From Gemmatirosa kalamazoonensis (GTDB lineage Bacteria; Gemmatimonadota; Gemmatimonadetes; Gemmatimonadales; Gemmatimonadaceae), in contig NZ_CP007128.1 of NCBI RefSeq assembly GCF_000522985.1, positions 2,340,220 to 2,404,219 of the forward strand: a DNA stretch of 64,000 nucleotides, read 5' to 3'. Position numbers and translations under genes: made by a program. The notes beneath the pieces were generated by a model. That model was given only the letters and a program-made list of their open reading frames with translations. It made no database searches and was not told the DNA's origin. Shown piece after piece: positions 25,494 through 33,211 of this stretch. How positions within the stretch are numbered: position 1 is the stretch's first letter; each line of letters begins with the position of its first letter.

Positions 25494-25961
25494 TCAGTCT
25501 TCGAGCATCGTCTTGCAGCGTTCGGCGAGCGCCTCCGTGTCGAGCACGGTGCCGTCCTCGCCGCGCCAGCCCCACGCCTCGCCGGCGGTGAGCGCAGGCT
25601 CCAGCACCGCCTGCTTCAGCGCGACCGCGCCGCCCCGCTCCCGGTTCGCCGAGCCGGGCACGGAGACCGTGCCCTGCCAGACCACCACCTGCAGCTCGCC
25701 GAGCGAGGCCTGCACGCTCGTCGAGGGGAACCACGACACGGTCACCGCGCGGGTGGCCGTCTGCAGGATGCAGCCGCGGGGCGTGCGCACGCGGCGGAGG
25801 GAAGGCGCCCGCGGCTCGGCGCCGCGCGCCGGGGGCCGCTCGGGGGCGAGGGCGTCGAGCAGATGCCCGACCGCCTGCTGGACGCCGTTGCGCTGCTTCA
25901 CGGTCGGCCAGTCTCCCAGCCCCGATGGGCCGGAGTCGATGCCGTCGATCTCGTCGTGCAT
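25494..25961 (-). CDS. Hypothetical protein
   Basis: A soluble protein of 155 residues, no signal peptide. The N-terminus is acidic (MHDEIDGIDSG). The middle has a strand-rich core with VTVSWFPSTSVQASLGELQV and VVVWQGTVSVPG, suggesting a small beta-sandwich, and the C-terminus is helical (DTEALAERCKTMLE). I do not recognise the family. It is transcribed toward the 26-bp hairpin. Confidence 0.65.
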   Translation of the reverse strand: MHDEIDGIDSGPSGLGDWPTVKQRNGVQQAVGHLLDALAPERPPARGAEPRAPSLRRVRTPRGCILQTATRAVTVSWFPSTSVQASLGELQVVVWQGTVSVPGSANRERGGAVALKQAVLEPALTAGEAWGWRGEDGTVLDTEALAERCKTMLED

Positions 25962-26085
25962 GTCCGATCCTCACATCTGGTCCCACCGCGCGCGCCCCAA
26001 GAGCGGGGTGCCCGCGTCCGTGCCACACGTGCCGAAACGCGATGCGGCCGCGAGACGCGCGGCCGCACGACTCACCGGTGCGCGA

Positions 26086-26283
26086 TCAGCCCCGGTTCTT
26101 GTTGCGCGCCGCGCGGGCGCGACGCTGGGCGGCCTCGCTCTTGAGCTGGCGCGCCTCGCTCGGCTTCACGTAGTGGCGGCGGCGGCGCACCTCGGCGAGC
26201 ACGCCCGCGCGCTGGACCATCCGCTTGAACGACTTCAGCGCCCAGTCGATGCGGTCGCCCTCTTCCAGCTGGATCTCGATCAT
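26086..26283 (-). CDS. rpsU: 30S ribosomal protein bS21
   Basis: A basic protein of 65 residues, the full family length: MIEIQLEEGDRIDWALKSFK with the family core ALKSFKRMVQRAGVLAEVRR and YVKPSEARQLKS, and an Arg/Lys-rich C-terminus. bS21 sits near the anti-Shine-Dalgarno end of 16S rRNA and affects initiation. A GAGGTG site lies just upstream of the ATG. The gene has a long leader with a good promoter and an intrinsic-terminator-like hairpin. It stands alone, without the dnaG-rpoD linkage seen in proteobacteria. Confidence 0.95.
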   Translation of the reverse strand: MIEIQLEEGDRIDWALKSFKRMVQRAGVLAEVRRRRHYVKPSEARQLKSEAAQRRARAARNKNRG

Positions 26284-26348
26284 GACACCTCGTGCGTGGT
26301 GCGTCTTTTGTGGTTGGGTGTGCGGCCGCCGTCGACCGCGCTCGCGCC

Positions 26349-26377
26349 AAAAAAGGCCCTCGCGAGTGCGAGGGCCC
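26349..26377 (-). terminator. Intrinsic terminator-like attenuator in the rpsU leader
   Basis: Read on the minus strand, a 9-bp GC-rich stem (GGCCCTCGC with its complement, 4-nt loop, 26355-26376) is followed at once by six T (26349-26354). It lies between the rpsU promoter (26418-26446) and the rpsU start (26283). No other minus-strand gene lies upstream, so it can only act on rpsU transcripts. Confidence 0.75.
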
Positions 26378-26417
26378 AACTCGTCCGCAGTACGCGGGGC
26401 ACATGTGTCGCTCTCGG

Positions 26418-26446
26418 ATACTAATCGGCCTGGCGTCGGGTGACAA
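26418..26446 (-). promoter_or_regulatory. Sigma70-type promoter of rpsU
   Basis: On the minus strand TTGTCA (26441-26446) is separated by exactly 17 nt from TAGTAT (26418-26423). Transcription would start near 26410, giving a leader of about 128 nt that includes the terminator-like hairpin. Confidence 0.7.
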
Positions 26447-26496
26447 GCCGGCCCAAGCCTTGCGCGCATCACCGCCCACCACTCCTGGAGGGGATC

Positions 26497-26853
26497 ATGG
26501 CGGAACGGGACGACAGCATGGCGCGCGACGCGCGCAACGCCCAGAGCGGCGCGAACACGCCGCAGGGCGGGCAGCAGGCCGCGCCGCAGGGCAACCAGGG
26601 CAACCAGGGCAACCAGGGTAATCAGGGCGGCGACGACCGCCAGGCGCTCGACGAGGCGCTGCAGCGCCGTAACGAGGACCTCGCCGGCGACATCGAGACG
26701 AACCGCAACCTCACCGGCTCCACGACCTACGAGACGCTGAGCGAGCAGGGCGACCTCGACGTTGCCAGCGGGCGCGGCGACCAGGGCAATGCCGGTGGGT
26801 CGCGCTCGGGCGGCTCCGGCGACCAGGGCGGATCGTCCGGCGGCATGCGCTGA
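26497..26853 (+). CDS. Disordered, Gly/Gln/Asp-rich small protein
   Basis: A hydrophilic protein of 118 residues with no predicted fold. GNQ is repeated four times (QGNQGNQGNQGNQGG, from a 9-nt DNA repeat). A charged helix-prone stretch ALDEALQRRNEDLAGDIETN follows, and the Gly/Ser tail ends GGSSGGMR. A strong GGAGGGG ribosome-binding site sits 5 nt before the ATG, so it is probably well expressed. Two other small hydrophilic proteins in the window (40591-40857, 52364-52714) have the same style. The family is not recognised; a desiccation or general-stress role is a guess. Confidence 0.6.
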   Translation: MAERDDSMARDARNAQSGANTPQGGQQAAPQGNQGNQGNQGNQGGDDRQALDEALQRRNEDLAGDIETNRNLTGSTTYETLSEQGDLDVASGRGDQGNAGGSRSGGSGDQGGSSGGMR

Positions 26854-27019
26854 CCGGCGATCGACCTCCACGACGACGGCCCGGCGGACTCGCTCCCCGG
26901 GCCGTCGTCGTTCCGCCGCGCGCCCGGCACACCCTCGGCGGGCTCAGCGACGCAACACCGCACCGGAGGCATCAGAGCCGCGGCGACCGACGCGACCGCG
27001 AGCAGGACAACCGGCCCCG

Positions 27020-27364
27020 CTAGCGTCTCTTCGCCCTCACGCGCGGCCGCCAGCCGAACTCCTCGAAGTTCACCCGCCCGCGCGCGTCGAACCGCACGCC
27101 TTCCTGCTCCAGCCGGAGCCGCTGGAGCACGGTGCCGCCGGGGCCGTCGCGGCGGGTGCTCACGCGCCCCGCGGCGTTGATGACGCGCTGCCAGGGGAGC
27201 GGGCTGCCGTCGGGCAGTCCGGCGAGCGCGTAGCCGACGAGGCGCGCGTGTCCCGGCAGCCCGGCGAGCGTCGCGACCTGGCCGTACGTCGCGACGCGCC
27301 CCGCAGGGATGCGCGCCACGACCCGATAGATGCGGCTCCAGCTCCCGGACGGATCGCGTCGCAC
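27020..27364 (-). CDS. Alkyltransferase-like (ATL) DNA-damage-sensing protein
   Basis: A protein of 114 residues with the MGMT/Ogt DNA-binding domain: RIYRVVARIPAGRVATYGQV (residues 11-30), the Arg finger in ARLVGYAL, and PWQRVINAAGRVS at 57-69. The active-site PCHRV of O6-methylguanine methyltransferase is PWQRV here, with Trp for the alkyl-accepting Cys and Gln for His. It therefore cannot repair by transfer. ATL proteins instead bind O6-alkylguanine, flip the base and hand the lesion to nucleotide excision repair. GTG 27364 follows the SDR stop by one base, so the pair is an operon. Confidence 0.85.
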   Translation of the reverse strand: MRRDPSGSWSRIYRVVARIPAGRVATYGQVATLAGLPGHARLVGYALAGLPDGSPLPWQRVINAAGRVSTRRDGPGGTVLQRLRLEQEGVRFDARGRVNFEEFGWRPRVRAKRR

Positions 27365-27365
27365 G

Positions 27366-28187
27366 TCAGCGCGCCAGCCGCAGCACGAGCCGCTCCTCGC
27401 GCGCGATGCGCTCCGCGTCGGCGACGAGCGCATCGAGGTCGTCGGCGCGGCTCACGAGCCGGCCCGCGAGCGGGTCGGCGTCGCCCGCGGCGAGGCGCAC
27501 GACGAGCCGCGCGGCATCGTCCGGCGACGCGTCGCGCCCCTCGTCGAACGTGGCGCGGTACCACGGCAGCCACGCGCGTCCGGCGTCGGACGACATCAGC
27601 TCCTCGGTCATCGCCGTGCGCACGGTCCCCGGCTCGATGGCGAACACGAACACGCCGTACGGCCGGGCCTCGGCCGCCGCGACTTCCGTTAGGCGGGTGA
27701 GCGCGGTCTTGCTCGTGACGTACGCCGACGCGAACGGGATCGCCGCGTTGCCGGCGCGGCTCGACACGTTCACCACGCGCCCGCGGCCGCGCGGCACCAT
27801 GCGCGACAGCGCGGCCCGCAGGCCGAGCAGCGCGCCGCGCACGTTCACCTCCTGCGTGCGCCACCAGTCGTCCGGATCGCACGCCCACACGGGACCTGGA
27901 ATACCGCCGTGTCCCGCGTTGTTCACCACGACGTCGAGCGGACCGAGCGCGCGCTCCGCGTCGGCGAACGCGCGCTCGATCGCCGCGGCGTCGGTGACGT
28001 CGGCCACGCAGGGAAGCGCGCGCCCGCCCGCGCGCTCGACGAGCGACGCGGTCTCACCCACGTCGTCGGCGGAGCGGGCGAGCACGGCGACGCGCGCGCC
28101 GGCCGCGGCGAGATGCAGCGCCATCGCGCGTCCGAGCCCACGTCCGGCACCCGTGACGAGTGCGACGCGGTCGGTGAGGTCGGGCAT
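27366..28187 (-). CDS. Short-chain dehydrogenase/reductase
   Basis: A classical SDR of 273 residues. It has the cofactor motif TGAGRGLG (12-19), NNAG near 89-92, the catalytic Ser in VVNVSSRAGN (142/143), Tyr156 and Lys160 (YVTSK), and EPGTVRTAM after strand 6. Asp/Arg preference at the end of strand 2 (LARSADD) suggests NADP(H). The substrate is unknown. It lies one base upstream of the ATL gene and divergent from the TonB-like gene. The second Met is chosen as start because it gives the usual SDR N-terminus. Confidence 0.88.
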   Translation of the reverse strand: MPDLTDRVALVTGAGRGLGRAMALHLAAAGARVAVLARSADDVGETASLVERAGGRALPCVADVTDAAAIERAFADAERALGPLDVVVNNAGHGGIPGPVWACDPDDWWRTQEVNVRGALLGLRAALSRMVPRGRGRVVNVSSRAGNAAIPFASAYVTSKTALTRLTEVAAAEARPYGVFVFAIEPGTVRTAMTEELMSSDAGRAWLPWYRATFDEGRDASPDDAARLVVRLAAGDADPLAGRLVSRADDLDALVADAERIAREERLVLRLAR

Positions 28188-28263
28188 CGGGGGAAGAGGA
28201 GGGTCGGTCGAGCCGTCCACAAGCTCGTCGCGGGACGCGCGGGCGGAAGTGCCGCGGCGCTAC

Positions 28264-28292
28264 TTGTGCAGTCGATCGCTGCGTCGTAGGCT
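28264..28292 (+). promoter_or_regulatory. Promoter of the TonB-like gene
   Basis: TTGTGC at 28264-28269 and TAGGCT at 28287-28292 are exactly 17 nt apart. The predicted transcript starts about 20 nt before the GTG, leaving room for the GGAG ribosome-binding site at 28310-28313. Confidence 0.6.
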
Positions 28293-28318
28293 CGCGCAAT
28301 CGAGAGAGCGGAGTCCAC

Positions 28319-29017
28319 GTGCTCTTCCATCTCATCGAGACCGGGCGCCACCGGATGTGGCATCCCGGATCCACGTTCTGGAGCACGGGCGCACACGCTG
28401 CGCTCGTCGCCTCCGTCGTGGCCGGCTCCATGCCGGCGCACCAGCAGTCCGAGCGCGTGGAGCGCGAGGTCGTGTACCTGCTCCCCACGCTGCCGTCGGC
28501 GCCGCGCATGCCGTCCGACGCGCGTGTCCGCTACCAGAGCGGCGACCTGGGCGTGCGCCCCCGTGCCGCCGCGGGATGGATGGCCGCGCAGCGCGGTCGC
28601 CGGGCGCTGCGGCCCGCCGAGCTGCCGTCGCCGTCGCCCATCGTGCCGGTGGTGTTCGACAGCGTGGCGCACGCGGGGAGCCCGGTGTTCGTCGCCGCGG
28701 AGCTCGACCGCGTGGTGGAGCGCGACCCGCTGAGCGCCGCGCCGGCGTACCCGCCGGACCTGGAGGCGCAGCAGGTGGAGGGCGCCGTGCGCGCGGAGTG
28801 GGTCGTGGACTCGACCGGCTACGCGGACACCACGACGTTCCGCATCATCTCCGCGACGCATCCGGGGTTCGCCGAGGCGGTGCGCGTGGCGCTGCCGCTC
28901 ATGCGATTCCATCCCGCGGAGCTCTCGGGCCGCGCGGTCGCGCAGATGGTGCGTCAGGAGTTCACGTTCCGCATCCGCCTGCCGGAGCCCGAGTCGCCGC
29001 GCGTACCGCGTCCGTAG
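28319..29017 (+). CDS. TonB C-terminal domain protein (energy-transducer-like)
   Basis: A protein of 232 residues with a weak N-terminal hydrophobic helix (GAHAALVASVVAGSMP) and a Pro-rich middle. The C-terminal TonB-like domain is PAYPPDLEAQQVEGAVRAEW, VDSTGYADTTTFRIISA and MRFHPAELSGRAVAQMV with a final strand EFTFRIRLP. Such proteins couple inner-membrane proton motive force to outer-membrane receptors, or are stand-alone TonB-domain lipid/periplasmic proteins. No ExbB/ExbD genes are nearby. GTG 28319 has GGAG 5 nt upstream. Confidence 0.75.
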   Translation: MLFHLIETGRHRMWHPGSTFWSTGAHAALVASVVAGSMPAHQQSERVEREVVYLLPTLPSAPRMPSDARVRYQSGDLGVRPRAAAGWMAAQRGRRALRPAELPSPSPIVPVVFDSVAHAGSPVFVAAELDRVVERDPLSAAPAYPPDLEAQQVEGAVRAEWVVDSTGYADTTTFRIISATHPGFAEAVRVALPLMRFHPAELSGRAVAQMVRQEFTFRIRLPEPESPRVPRP

Positions 29018-29044
29018 CCCGGCCGACGCGCGTCGCCTGCCGCG

Positions 29045-29389
29045 CTACCAGTCCTGCTGCTCGCGGTAGGTGCGGCGGCGCATCTCCCACTCCACACGCG
29101 CGCCGACGTACGCCAGCGCCACCGTGCCGACGAGCGCCGCGGCGGCCATCGCGAACGCGTCCCCTCGATCGCGCCGACGCGGGCGCCACGCTCGGCGCCA
29201 GCCGCGCCAGTCGCGTCGCTCTTCCACCGCGCGCGAGTAGACCAGGGCGGCGACGCCGAGCGCGATCGGCACGCCGATCGGCAGCACGCGGGCATCGCGC
29301 ACGAACGTCGCGCGGCCGAGCGAGATGCGCGCCGCCTGGCGGGCGCGCGTGAGCAACTCGGATTTCGAGGCGGGCGGTTGCACGGGCAC
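29045..29389 (-). CDS. Small two-helix membrane protein
   Basis: A protein of 114 residues beginning at one of two GTG codons (29389 or 29383). It has a basic N-terminal helix, a hydrophobic segment RVLPIGVPIALGVAALVYS, an Arg-rich loop (WRGWRRAWRPRRRDRGD), a second hydrophobic segment AMAAAALVGTVALAYVGARV and a charged tail. It lies 40 nt downstream of the LysE gene and is probably co-transcribed. Family not recognised. Confidence 0.55.
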   Translation of the reverse strand: MPVQPPASKSELLTRARQAARISLGRATFVRDARVLPIGVPIALGVAALVYSRAVEERRDWRGWRRAWRPRRRDRGDAFAMAAAALVGTVALAYVGARVEWEMRRRTYREQQDW

Positions 29390-29429
29390 GTGAGCGAGTT
29401 GGGTGCGGCGCGCGAACGGCGAGCGGATG

Positions 29430-30065
29430 TCAGCGCACGCGGCGGGTCTCCAGCGCAAGCCGCGCGCCGAGCAGCAGGAACACGCCGCCGGTGACGCGGT
29501 GCAGCACGCGCGCCGCGCGACCCCGTCGCAGCGCCCCACCGGCACGGCTCGCGGCGAGCGCCACGAGCACGTTCACGATCGTCCCCGAGGTGTCGAACAG
29601 CAACCCGAGCGCCACGATCTGCGCCGCCGCGCTGCCGCGCGCGGGGTCGACGAACTGCGGCAGGAACGCGAGGAAGAACAGCGCCACCTTCGGGTTCAGC
29701 ACGTTCGTCACGACGCCCTGCCGGAAGATCGCGCCGAGCGAGGCGGGCGGTGGGGGCTCGTCCTCCGCGTCCGTCGGCGCGGGGCGGAGCAGGGCGCGGA
29801 TGCCGAGCCACGCGAGGTACGCCGCGCCGGCCAGCCGCACCGCGTCGTAGAGCGGCGGCACGGCGGCGAGCAGCGCCGAGAGCCCGAGCGCGAGCGCCGC
29901 GATGTGCACGAACGTGCCCGCGCCGATGCCGAGCGCCGAGACGATTCCCGCGCGCCGCCCCTCGCTCGTGCTGCGTGCGGCGACGTAGAGCATGTCCGGG
30001 CCCGGCGTGAGGTTCAACGCCAGGCCGGCGGTCATGAACAAGGCGAGCGTGTGGAGATCGAACAT
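29430..30065 (-). CDS. LysE/RhtB-family amino-acid exporter
   Basis: An inner-membrane protein of 211 residues with six helices. The family signature FMTAGLALNLTPGPDMLYV is at the N-terminus, followed by SALGIGAGTFVHIAALALG and TNVLNPKVALFFLAFLPQF. It exports amino acids such as lysine, threonine or homoserine lactone by proton exchange; the exact substrate is not predictable. It lies next to a secreted M20 peptidase on the same strand, consistent with peptide and amino-acid turnover. Confidence 0.92.
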   Translation of the reverse strand: MFDLHTLALFMTAGLALNLTPGPDMLYVAARSTSEGRRAGIVSALGIGAGTFVHIAALALGLSALLAAVPPLYDAVRLAGAAYLAWLGIRALLRPAPTDAEDEPPPPASLGAIFRQGVVTNVLNPKVALFFLAFLPQFVDPARGSAAAQIVALGLLFDTSGTIVNVLVALAASRAGGALRRGRAARVLHRVTGGVFLLLGARLALETRRVR

Positions 30066-30090
30066 GCGTGGCGCTCGGTGCGAGCTGGGG

Positions 30091-31422
30091 TCAGAACGTC
30101 GCCGTCTCCTTCCGCACGGGCATCTGCCGCGACAGCCGCTGGATGAGCAGCGCCGCGCGCTCGGTCTGGATCGCGAGCCACGGGATCGACACCGTCTCGC
30201 GCGGCGTGTGCGCGCCGTTGCCTAACGCGCCGAGTCCGTCCATCGCGTCCACGACCGGCGCGACGAACGATGCGTCGCCGGCGCCGCGGCGGCCGGGGTC
30301 GAGCGCCTCCACCGCGCCGTAGCCCAACGCGCGGCTCGCGCTGTCGTACGCCGCGAGCAGCCGCTGGTTGCCCGCGCTCGGCGCCTGCGCCGGATACTCG
30401 TCCTCGTACACGAACTCCGCCGACGTGCCGGGGAGGTTGTCCGTCGTCGCGATCGCCTTCATGCGCTCGCGCGCCTTCGCCTTCTGCTCCTCGGTGAGGA
30501 AACGCAGGTCGCCGATCACGGTGACGTTCGGCGCGACGATGTTCGTCTTCGTGCCCGCGGTGCCGCTCACGTGCATCGTGTCGATGGTGACGTCGGTGCC
30601 GCCGACGATGAGCGCCGGGTTGAACGTGAGATACTGCTCGCCCGCGAGCTCGCGGCGGAACGCGTCGAGGATGCGCGCCGCCTCGAACACCGCGCCGTAG
30701 CCCGCGCCCTGCCCGAAGATGCCCGCCGAGTGCGACTGGCGGCCGTGCACCGTGAGCATCCACGTGCTCGCGCCGCGCCGCGCGACCGTCGCGTAGCGCT
30801 CGTTGCCCCCCTCGAACGCGAGCGCGACGTCGCTGCGCTTCGCCGCGTCGATGAGATCGCGCCGCGAGATCGCCAGCGGGCTGCCCGCGCTCTCCTCGTC
30901 GCCGGTCATCACGACGGTGACGTTCGCGTCCTTCAGCGTGCCGGCGCGCTTCATCGCCTTCAGCGCGTAGAGCAGGATGACGTCGCCCCCCTTCATGTCG
31001 CCGACGCCGGCCCCGCGGCCGACGGTGTCCGCGCGCGACCAGTGCAGGCTGTCGCCCTCGACGACGGTGTCGAGGTGGCCGATGAGCAGGATGCGCGCGG
31101 CGCCCGGCTTGCCCTTGTGCTCCGCGACGAGGTGGCCGGCACGCTTCGTCTCGCTCATGTCGATCCAGCGCGTCGTGAAGCCGAGCGAGTCGAGCGCGGC
31201 GCGGAACAGCGCGCCGACGCGCCGCACGCCGTCGAAGTTCATCGTCGCACTCTGGATGTCGGTCGCCTTCGCGAGAAACGCGATCTGGTCGGCGGTGTCG
31301 GCGCGCACGGCGGCGCGCAGCGCACGTTCGGCGGACGAGAGGGCGGCGCCCTGCGCATGCGCGGGGCGGGCGAGGAGGAGCGCCAGCGCGGCGCTCGCGA
31401 TGGTGATCGGAGAAGGTCGCAT
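30091..31422 (-). CDS. Secreted M20-family carboxypeptidase (CPG2-like)
   Basis: A protein of 443 residues with signal peptide (TIASAALALLLARPAHAQ). The metal and catalytic sites are in order: ILLIGHLDTVVEGDS, GRGAGVGDMKGGDVI (bridging Asp), VMTGDEESAGS (catalytic Glu-Glu), ALAFEGGN, GRQSHSAGIFGQGAGYGAVF in the lid domain, and GNGAHTPRETVSI at the end. Closest to glutamate carboxypeptidase CPG2/ArgE-type M20A enzymes, which remove C-terminal residues from peptides or conjugates. It is divergent from an M28 peptidase starting 58 nt away. Confidence 0.9.
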   Translation of the reverse strand: MRPSPITIASAALALLLARPAHAQGAALSSAERALRAAVRADTADQIAFLAKATDIQSATMNFDGVRRVGALFRAALDSLGFTTRWIDMSETKRAGHLVAEHKGKPGAARILLIGHLDTVVEGDSLHWSRADTVGRGAGVGDMKGGDVILLYALKAMKRAGTLKDANVTVVMTGDEESAGSPLAISRRDLIDAAKRSDVALAFEGGNERYATVARRGASTWMLTVHGRQSHSAGIFGQGAGYGAVFEAARILDAFRRELAGEQYLTFNPALIVGGTDVTIDTMHVSGTAGTKTNIVAPNVTVIGDLRFLTEEQKAKARERMKAIATTDNLPGTSAEFVYEDEYPAQAPSAGNQRLLAAYDSASRALGYGAVEALDPGRRGAGDASFVAPVVDAMDGLGALGNGAHTPRETVSIPWLAIQTERAALLIQRLSRQMPVRKETATF

Positions 31423-31479
31423 CCGTGGATGTTGGGCGGGTGCTAGATTCCGCGCCACCCTCGCCCGGAGCATCGCCGC

Positions 31480-32586
31480 ATGCGTCGTCGTCGTCCGCTC
31501 GTGCCACTCTGCGTCGCGCTCACCGCGGCCGCCGCCTGCGCGTCCGGTGGCGCGCGGCCCGCCGCGACCGGCGCGGCCGGCGCCGACGCGACGATACGCG
31601 CGGCCGACGTGCGCGTCGTGGAGTTCGCGCTCGCCGATGACTCCATGGAAGGGCGGAACACGGGACGACCGGGCTCGATGAAGGCGGCGCGCTACATCGC
31701 CGCGGAGTTCGCGCGCGCGGGCCTCCAGCCGGCGGGCGACAGCGGCTACTTCCAGCGCGTGCCGATGAAGGACGGTGGACGCACGCCGACCGGGCGGCTG
31801 CGCGCGACCGGCGTGCCGGACGCCGGGGCGCTCGACACCGTGCCCGTGGACCGTCGGCTGTACGGCGGCAACGTCGTCGGCGTGCTGCCGGGCAGCGACG
31901 CCACGCTGCGCGACGAGGTGGTACTCGTCGACGCGCACTACGACCACCTCGGCGTCGTTCCGTCGACGCCGACGCAACGCGACACGGTCTTCAACGGCGC
32001 CGACGACGACGCATCCGGGACGACGGCGGTGATCATGATCGCGCGCGCGCTCGCCGCGGGGCCGCGCCCGAAGCGCACCGTCGTGTTCCTCGCGACGACG
32101 GGCGAGGAGACGGGACTCGTCGGCACGCGGTGGTACATCGCGCATCCCGTTAGGCCGCTCGAGAAGACGGTCGCGAACCTCGAGATCGAGATGATCGGCC
32201 GCCCCGACTCGCTCGCCGGCGGCGCGGGGCGCGCGTGGCTCACCGGCTTCGAGCGGTCGACGATGGGCGACCGGCTGCGCGAGAACGGCATCCCCATCGT
32301 CGCCGATCCGCGGCCCACGCAGTGCTTCTTCGAGCGCAGCGACAACATCGCGTTCGCGTACCTGGGCATCCCCGCGCACACGCTGTCGACGTTCAACCTG
32401 CACACGGACTACCACCAGCCGAGCGACGAGGCGGACCGGCTGGACTACGAGCACATGGCGCGCGTGATCGAGAGCGGCGCGCGCGCGGTGCGGCTGCTCG
32501 CCGACGGCCCGACGCCGGCGTGGAAGCCTAACGCCCGCCCGGTGCCGCCCGCGGCGGGGCAGCGGAGCCGCTGTCGTGGAGGCTGA
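31480..32586 (+). CDS. M28-family aminopeptidase lipoprotein
   Basis: A protein of 368 residues with a lipobox at Cys20 (TAAAAC). The metal ligands of M28 are visible in order: VDAHYDHLG, GADDDASGT, TTGEETGL (catalytic and bridging Glu), EIEMIGRPD and LHTDYHQPSDEAD. It is therefore a di-zinc exopeptidase anchored to a membrane. A TAGATT hexamer at 31444-31449 may be its -10 element. The M20 gene starts 58 nt away in the other direction, so both secreted peptidases share one intergenic region. Confidence 0.92.
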   Translation: MRRRRPLVPLCVALTAAAACASGGARPAATGAAGADATIRAADVRVVEFALADDSMEGRNTGRPGSMKAARYIAAEFARAGLQPAGDSGYFQRVPMKDGGRTPTGRLRATGVPDAGALDTVPVDRRLYGGNVVGVLPGSDATLRDEVVLVDAHYDHLGVVPSTPTQRDTVFNGADDDASGTTAVIMIARALAAGPRPKRTVVFLATTGEETGLVGTRWYIAHPVRPLEKTVANLEIEMIGRPDSLAGGAGRAWLTGFERSTMGDRLRENGIPIVADPRPTQCFFERSDNIAFAYLGIPAHTLSTFNLHTDYHQPSDEADRLDYEHMARVIESGARAVRLLADGPTPAWKPNARPVPPAAGQRSRCRGG

Positions 32587-33127
32587 GGTCCGCGAGCCGG
32601 GCGACGCGCTCGCCGCGCCGGCGGGCTGGCGTCCGCTCGCCACGCATCCCGTGGGCGCGATCATCGCCCACTACGCCGAGCGCTCGTTCGTCGCCGGCGA
32701 CCCCACGGGGCAGGGGATCCGCGTGCGCTACGCGTGGCGCGCGATGTCGCCCGACGAGGCATGCGTCGTCACCGCGGCCGAGCCGGCGGCGCTCGCGGCG
32801 CGGGCGTGGTTCGGCGCGCGCGCCGAGGGGCCGCCGGGGCACGCGCACGGCGGGAGCATGGCCGCGGTGCTGGACGAGGCGATGGGGCTCGCCGTGTGGC
32901 TCGCCCACCGCGCCGCCGTCGCCGCACACCTGGAGACCGACTTCCGCCGGCCGATCCCGTTGGGCACGACGGTGACCGCGGAGACGACGGTGGGCCCCGC
33001 CGAGGGGACCGGCAAGGCGCGCGCGACCGCGCGCCTCGTGGGCGACGACGGGACGGTCTTCGCCGAGGGGAGCGCGCTGTTCGTGCTGCTCGGCCCGCGG
33101 CACACGTTCGCGGGCGGCGGCGCCTAA
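32576..33127 (+). CDS. PaaI-type hot-dog thioesterase
   Basis: A protein of 183 residues with the hot-dog signature GHAHGGSMAAVLDEAMGLAV (His-Gly-Gly and acidic residue on the long helix). A second block, HLETDFRRPIPLGTTVTAET, lines the acyl-CoA tunnel, and the closing strand is FAEGSALFVLL. Acts on acyl-CoA thioesters of unknown chain. GTG 32576 overlaps the M28 gene by 11 nt. Its TAA stop lies within a GTTAGGC motif (reverse orientation). Confidence 0.85.
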   Translation: MEAEVREPGDALAAPAGWRPLATHPVGAIIAHYAERSFVAGDPTGQGIRVRYAWRAMSPDEACVVTAAEPAALAARAWFGARAEGPPGHAHGGSMAAVLDEAMGLAVWLAHRAAVAAHLETDFRRPIPLGTTVTAETTVGPAEGTGKARATARLVGDDGTVFAEGSALFVLLGPRHTFAGGGA

Positions 33128-33211
33128 CGGAGAGGGCAGGAGGGCAGGAGGGCAGGAGGGCACGAGAGGTGATGGCTCCTGCCCTCCTGCCCTCCTGCCC
33201 TCCTGCCCTCT
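33128..33211. repeat. Palindrome of GGGCAGGA words between convergent genes
   Basis: Four GGCAGGAG-type units (33132-33167) and four complementary CTCCTGCC units (33176-33211) with a short loop. It begins at the base after the thioesterase stop and ends at the base before the PhzF stop, so it is the whole intergenic interval. It would form a hairpin of over 30 bp in transcripts from either side. The same word occurs at 44.0 and 45.8 kb. Confidence 0.95.
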
